A DNA stretch of 64,000 nucleotides from Clytia hemisphaerica (taxonomy: Eukaryota; Cnidaria; Hydrozoa; Leptothecata; Clytiidae): positions 3,228,770 through 3,292,769 of the forward strand of contig CACVBU010000292.1 in assembly GCA_902728285.1 (NCBI GenBank), in the 5' to 3' direction. The notes beneath the pieces are model-generated. The model searched no databases. It had not been told where the DNA came from and worked only from the letters and a program-made list of their open reading frames with translations. A program made the position numbers and the translations under genes. This document shows, piece by piece, positions 59,245 to 64,000 of the stretch (positions are counted from its first letter, which is position 1; each line of letters opens with the position of its first letter).

Positions 59245-61575
59245 ATGATGCTCTGTCGTTTAGGAAATCATTTTGGGAGACGGAAATCATTCCACCGACA
59301 CCCTTCGGAAGCCAACCTACCCTCATGTATCATTCATGATAATCATTATGTTAATTGGTACGATAATCGATACAATAATTATTCCAGAGATTTTTGGGGT
59401 TTCGACCATGGACCATTGACTGCTTTTACCTGCTCATTCTCATCTAATAACTCTAACATCTATAATGTGTGTTTTGCCCTGGAGGAGCAAGTATCATCAT
59501 ACAATGCTAGTAATTCAACAGGATTCGAATCTGTGGCTGCTTTTTATGAATATGATGGTATAAAGGAAGAACCTAAGAAACGTAAAAAGGAGAAGAAGGT
59601 TGATGAAGATGCTTGGAAACTGAACCCCATTGTTCAGGCAATAATGAAAAGAGATGAGGAACAAGCAGCCGCGAATCCCAAGGCCATTGAAGTAGTTTCT
59701 GATGGCGATTCCTGGAGTACTGTAGAAGAAGAAACAGTTTGCTCTTCTGGTGTAGGGGATGATGATGAATTTGATGAATTTGTTGGTGAAATTAAAGAAC
59801 TTAACAGCTTTGGTGATAAATCAAATGACATTGACAATTATCCAACAGATGGATATAGGAGTGGTGGTGGTGTTTCTCTTGGGATTGGTTTGAATGATGA
59901 TATTGAATGTCAATTGTTAGATTCAGATAGTAGTTCTGATGAAAATGTGGACACTGAAACTAAGAAAACCGAAAGAAAAGATACTGCATCTAGATTTATT
60001 AACGGTATCAATTTAGATACGTATGATGTCGATTCTGGTAAAATTTTCAGTAGTGTATCCTGTGATATTTATCAGAGAGATTTGGATGCCAATGCTTCTG
60101 AATCCAATTCTGGAGATTCTGACATCATTGAAATGGGTTGTTTTGGTAAAAATGATAACATTGACTATGAACAGAGTACAACTGCTAAGAAAAGGCGGAT
60201 TTGTTTCAGTAATGGTGAAGCCAAATATGAATCTGATGATGAGATAAATGTAGTTAATTGCAGATGTAATGGTAAAAACTATAAACAACTTAATGTTTCC
60301 AACAAAGTTAAACCTGGTGACCAGGAAATTGGAGATTCTCCCGGAAACAATTCCAATGAACAGGAACTTTCAAACAAATCCTACGTTGATGAAATGAATT
60401 ATAATGGTATTGGTGATATTGATAATACCGATGAAGAAGACAGTTTCGATGAGGAAAACGAAAGTGAAAGTGAAGAGCCAGAAGAAGAATCTGATGATTG
60501 GGAAAATATGGATATGGATACATATTGCAAAAGGATCATGGGTGATTTGATATACCCTGTCACTGTATTTATTGATAACACACCACTTCCTTTACCACGA
60601 TTTTCTAAATGTCAACGTTTTTTTACTGTACTGAAAGCCAAGACAATCGATGGATTGAAATGTATTAAAATGCTTGAAAAAGACCGTTTGGAAGATGGGA
60701 AAGATGCATCGGTTGAGACTTTTGTGTTGCCTTGTAAAGGTGAAGGTTTTGTAACCCAGAATGATGTTTGTATGTTGGCTATAGGTGACTTATATGCAGT
60801 TACTGCCAGGCGAAATGTACATACTAATGATACTTTAGTGTTTTGGAAAGTAGCCCTCAAAAGATGGACCAAGGATGAAATGTATTTGAAATATAACTGG
60901 ACGTTGGAACCAAATGATTATTTTTCTTCATCTGATTTTGGTGCATCGAATCGCCTTCAAGTGATTGATTATGAGTTTTCATCTAACGGGCAATGCATTA
61001 CTTTATTGATGCAAAATGGTTTCATTTTCACTGTTGATATTCAAAGAAAACATCAGGTCTGGCAAGTGTACCTACCACCAGGTGGCGATCGAATGGTCAA
61101 ACAACTTACCTTACATCCAACATTGAACGCTACATTAGTATTTGCAATGAAAAACGAATGTTATTCACTGGATTGTAGCTCCAAATCACAATCATGGGAT
61201 ATGATTCAATCAGTCATTGAATTACCAAGAGATTACATCATCAATTACATCACCTTTTCTCAAAGTAGAGATCTACTATCCCTCTGTACTGGCCCTGAAG
61301 GAGACGTGTTCATTTATTCAGTAGATAAACACCAATATAATCAACTTTTTAAACTTGAACATGATACAGTGGCATCTGCAATACACTGTGATTTTTCATG
61401 GACGTCTGAAGAACTTTTAGTGTCTTATGGTGATGCTGACTATCGAATCTGGCAATTGCCAAAGCATCTTAAGTTGAAAAAGATTGCTAGAATTCAATTC
61501 CTAAAATTAGTTCGTGGTTGTCATATAAACCAGTTGAAATTACCAAATTCATTGAAAGAATATTTACTATTTTAA
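59245..61575 (+). CDS. Acidic protein with propeller-like region and C-terminal SOCS box
   Basis: One uninterrupted 776-residue frame; an in-frame TGA lies five codons upstream of the first ATG. Residues 110-118 (PKKRKKEKK) and about 314 (AKKRRI) look like nuclear localisation signals. Residues 120-425 are Asp/Glu/Ser/Asn-rich and probably disordered. Residues about 430-740 contain repeating beta-strand patterns such as LAIGDLYAVTARR, LQVIDYEFSSNGQCITLL and SEELLVSYGDADYRIWQL, consistent with a WD40-like propeller. The end (about 742-776, LKKIARIQFLKLV then INQLKLPNSLKEYLLF) matches a SOCS box: a BC-box helix that binds elongin C, and an LPxxLxxYL-type cullin-5 segment. By family analogy it would be a substrate receptor of an elongin BC-CUL5 ubiquitin ligase. 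It is not recognisably WSB1/2. Lack of introns suggests a retrocopy or a large single exon. Confidence 0.8.
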   Translation: MMLCRLGNHFGRRKSFHRHPSEANLPSCIIHDNHYVNWYDNRYNNYSRDFWGFDHGPLTAFTCSFSSNNSNIYNVCFALEEQVSSYNASNSTGFESVAAFYEYDGIKEEPKKRKKEKKVDEDAWKLNPIVQAIMKRDEEQAAANPKAIEVVSDGDSWSTVEEETVCSSGVGDDDEFDEFVGEIKELNSFGDKSNDIDNYPTDGYRSGGGVSLGIGLNDDIECQLLDSDSSSDENVDTETKKTERKDTASRFINGINLDTYDVDSGKIFSSVSCDIYQRDLDANASESNSGDSDIIEMGCFGKNDNIDYEQSTTAKKRRICFSNGEAKYESDDEINVVNCRCNGKNYKQLNVSNKVKPGDQEIGDSPGNNSNEQELSNKSYVDEMNYNGIGDIDNTDEEDSFDEENESESEEPEEESDDWENMDMDTYCKRIMGDLIYPVTVFIDNTPLPLPRFSKCQRFFTVLKAKTIDGLKCIKMLEKDRLEDGKDASVETFVLPCKGEGFVTQNDVCMLAIGDLYAVTARRNVHTNDTLVFWKVALKRWTKDEMYLKYNWTLEPNDYFSSSDFGASNRLQVIDYEFSSNGQCITLLMQNGFIFTVDIQRKHQVWQVYLPPGGDRMVKQLTLHPTLNATLVFAMKNECYSLDCSSKSQSWDMIQSVIELPRDYIINYITFSQSRDLLSLCTGPEGDVFIYSVDKHQYNQLFKLEHDTVASAIHCDFSWTSEELLVSYGDADYRIWQLPKHLKLKKIARIQFLKLVRGCHINQLKLPNSLKEYLLF

Positions 61576-61579
61576 GTAT

Positions 61580-64000
61580 CTTTTACAATAACGTATGCTC
61601 CGGAGTACTTTTATGAAATTTGTTTTCTCTCTGTTCTTTGTCGAATTTTTTACTTTTTGGATTATCTTTTTTCACTTTTTCACCAAGATTTTGAATTAAA
61701 AAAAGTTATCTTGATAATCGTAAGGATTAATCTCAAGTATCGCTTTGAAATCTCAATATACCGACCACCAAGCAGTTATTATCAACCATACATTTATAAA
61801 TCCCGAAGCGCTAGATGTCGTGCTTTATACCATCGCTGGTAAAAAAAAAGTGAATATCGGAAAAAATATTGTTGCTATTGTTTTCGAAAAACCGCGAAGC
61901 TTCTGATTGGTCAAGCGCTGAAATTATATTGTAATGTCACGTGACCTAGGTAGGATTTCCTACCTAATCACGGCACACTTTTCAGCTAAAGTACGCCATC
62001 TAGCCTTTCGGGCTTTATAAATCTATGTGATAAGTGTATTTTTATTTTCACTAAGAGCATCATATCATGTGCAGTTTGAAATTTAATGCTCCCATCTGAA
62101 GAATGCACTTTCAACCAGTATAACTCGGAACTTTTAATCCTGTGAGATAGAACAAATAATGCACTTCAAAAGACCCATTTTAGAGGTGATTTTCAAAATC
62201 CTAAGAATATTTGTGTTTCGTGGAATTTAATTTCGCGGATTTGTTTAAAAACCGTGAAATTAATAGTATTTTGACTTCTTACTTTTAGGTAAAGTAGGGT
62301 TGGGAAGTTGTACATATTTCAAATTTTGACAAATAACTTTGAGGGAGAGGCAAGTTTATTAGAGACCTGATAGTATTAGAATTTTGGAAACAAACTTTTC
62401 TCTTGGAACGAAGAAAACTTTTCTCTTGGAACGAAGAAAACTTTTCTCTTGGAACGAAGAAAACTTTTCTTCGAGAGAATATTTAACATTTGACAAACTT
62501 CAATTGTTTTGTACATATATGCCTCACTTTTGGATCAGGTATTGTCACTGGGTGTCATCAAGGCAGGTGTGTATGATATTAACACTGCATGATCCCGCTA
62601 TTTTATATTTTAAAGTTTGAAAATACATTATAAAAAAAAATTTAACTTCAGGTATATATTTTCATTATTTCGACTGTATTCATTTAAGTTTATTTCGAAA
62701 TAAAAATTCTGTCAAATTTGCATATATCAACGGCAGATCCATTATTTTACAATTGAAAGACCACTGTCTCACAGCCCTGTGGAAGTTTTTCCCTCAAGTG
62801 GGACGAAAATTTCTATCGAAATCCCAATGGAGAAAGAATAAAAAATCCAGTGGGGGATGGTTTTGAGGTGCAATTTTTTACATGGAATTTCGAGGGATGA
62901 AATCAAATTCAATTTTCCAGTGGGCTGAAATTGTTGGACATCTTTCTCACCGGGGACGAAATTTCGACGAAATTTTCTAGTGGGTTGCAGGTTCTACCGG
63001 GTCTGTGACACAGTTATATCTGTTTCGTCTGCTTAATGTGCTATTGTAGGAAGAATCATTTGCTGTTAATGCCTCAACACCCCCTACAAAGTAAAATTTT
63101 ACTGATTGCTTTACCATCGCTGATAACCCTTGAAGCCATTTTTCGATTCGTCTAACAAGTAATCCTTGGATTTTTACCAATAAAACGTGTCGGCTACATT
63201 TCTTAGATGACTCACCTCCTCAACATGGGAATGTAAGGTTTTCTGCAATAGCCTGGTGATTACGATGTATGCCTTTCTCTTGTTTTTACTCATCTTCAAA
63301 TCATATTCTTTATTTATCCTTAGAGAAATAAAGAAAAATGATAGATGGCTAATAGCAATACATGTATCGGACGATGGAAAAAAATCCCAAAAGGGTAGAA
63401 ACAAATTTTATTACTGATTACCCTCTTGGTGTTCCAGCACTCGACTATATTTACACTTCCCTACTTTTTCAAACTTTAATCATCAGGTAGGTCCAATCAG
63501 CATTCCTTTATAAGAGACAGTAAATTTTTTTATGAGACTCAGCTTTTCTTTATTTTTCTTTTTCTTTTTTGCCACTTTGAGCCTCAAACTGTTCTGATCC
63601 TGTTCTTATTTATAGGGTTTTACTATTTTTACCCCTAAATCACTTGAAATTGAGTAATCTCAGGCGCAACGGTATTCTTAAATTGTTCTTATTTTTTGTC
63701 GATTTTTGACCCAATGGGGTTACAAGGGAAATTTGAATTTGTGATTTCTTTTTGGGTCCACTCACACCATCGCGCCGAAAATATCCTTTCAGCACGCTTT
63801 TAGAAATCATCGATCACGTCATCACCCCGTCATCACGTCAAAAAATAGGCCCAATCACGTTATCAAACAAACTGCTAGGGCTTTCTTATTAGATTGTGCT
63901 ACAAATATATATCTTCCTATTTTCAGAAACAGTCATTTGCAAAGAAATTAAACCAATGGAAATCAATCTTTCGTGATATTATTATTGGCATTTGTTGATG
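61580..64000. other. Downstream region, repeats only
   Basis: A 23-bp unit (ACTTTTCTCTTGGAACGAAG plus three A) repeats three times at 62392-62470. A block at 62760-63010 (CTCACAGCCCTGTGGAAG, CCAGTGGGCTGAAATT) is related to 39740-39990. AATAAA at 62699 and 62829 could serve the preceding gene but are distant. CGTCATCACCCCGTCATCACGTCA (63815-63840 area) is locally repetitive. No gene is supported to the window edge. Confidence 0.45.

Noticed and set aside
63174..63404. Possible first exon on the minus strand ending in a strong donor (GAG/GTGAGT)
   Set aside because: No recognisable protein and no supportable partner exon nearby, so evidence is too thin.

Overview
The window is AT-rich, intron-bearing animal DNA packed with transposon remnants. 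It holds four protein-coding loci whose exons can be followed by splice sites and reading phase. An invertebrate is likely, and a cnidarian is a reasonable guess because an ShKT domain is joined to a trypsin-like protease. Gene order and repeats alone do not prove the phylum.

Layout. (1) 42-8477, minus: most of a BUBR1/Mad3 spindle-checkpoint gene, cut by the left window edge. It has an N-terminal KEN box, TPR region, ABBA-(KEN-like)-ABBA cassette and GLEBS motif. A long exon of novel LDxTxxF repeats follows, then a run of small in-frame exons that each add another ABBA-type motif. (2) 8.5-20.9 kb: repeats only, including a Harbinger-like foldback element inside an older repeat, a non-LTR reverse-transcriptase fragment, a frameshifted hAT transposon (14378-17921) and an inverted pair of CGTGGGT minisatellite elements. 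(3) 21023-26249, minus: a complete seven-exon gene for a single-pass membrane protein with CUB-type extracellular modules and a long Ser/Pro-rich tail carrying three PPxY motifs. (4) 26.3-42.9 kb: no convincing gene. It is a cluster of foldback MITEs, SINEs and a 125-bp minisatellite held inside terminal inverted repeats. (5) 42905-48810, plus: a complete six-exon gene for a secreted ShKT plus trypsin-like serine protease, with a TATA box and polyadenylation signals. (6) 49-58.2 kb: MITEs, a decayed Gypsy pol fragment and a LINE ORF1 fragment inside a long-inverted-repeat element. (7) 58984-59050, minus: a hammerhead ribozyme. (8) 59245-61575, plus: a single-exon ORF with an acidic N-terminal half, a propeller-like region and a C-terminal SOCS box.

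The genes look functionally unrelated (mitotic checkpoint, membrane receptor, secreted protease, predicted ubiquitin-ligase adaptor). The most unusual content is the BUBR1 gene: tandem exon duplication has multiplied Cdc20-binding-type ABBA motifs, next to a separate repeat array not known to me in this family. The second is the hammerhead ribozyme. Several MITE insertions can be dated relative to each other because a paralogous uninterrupted copy of the target lies elsewhere in the same window.
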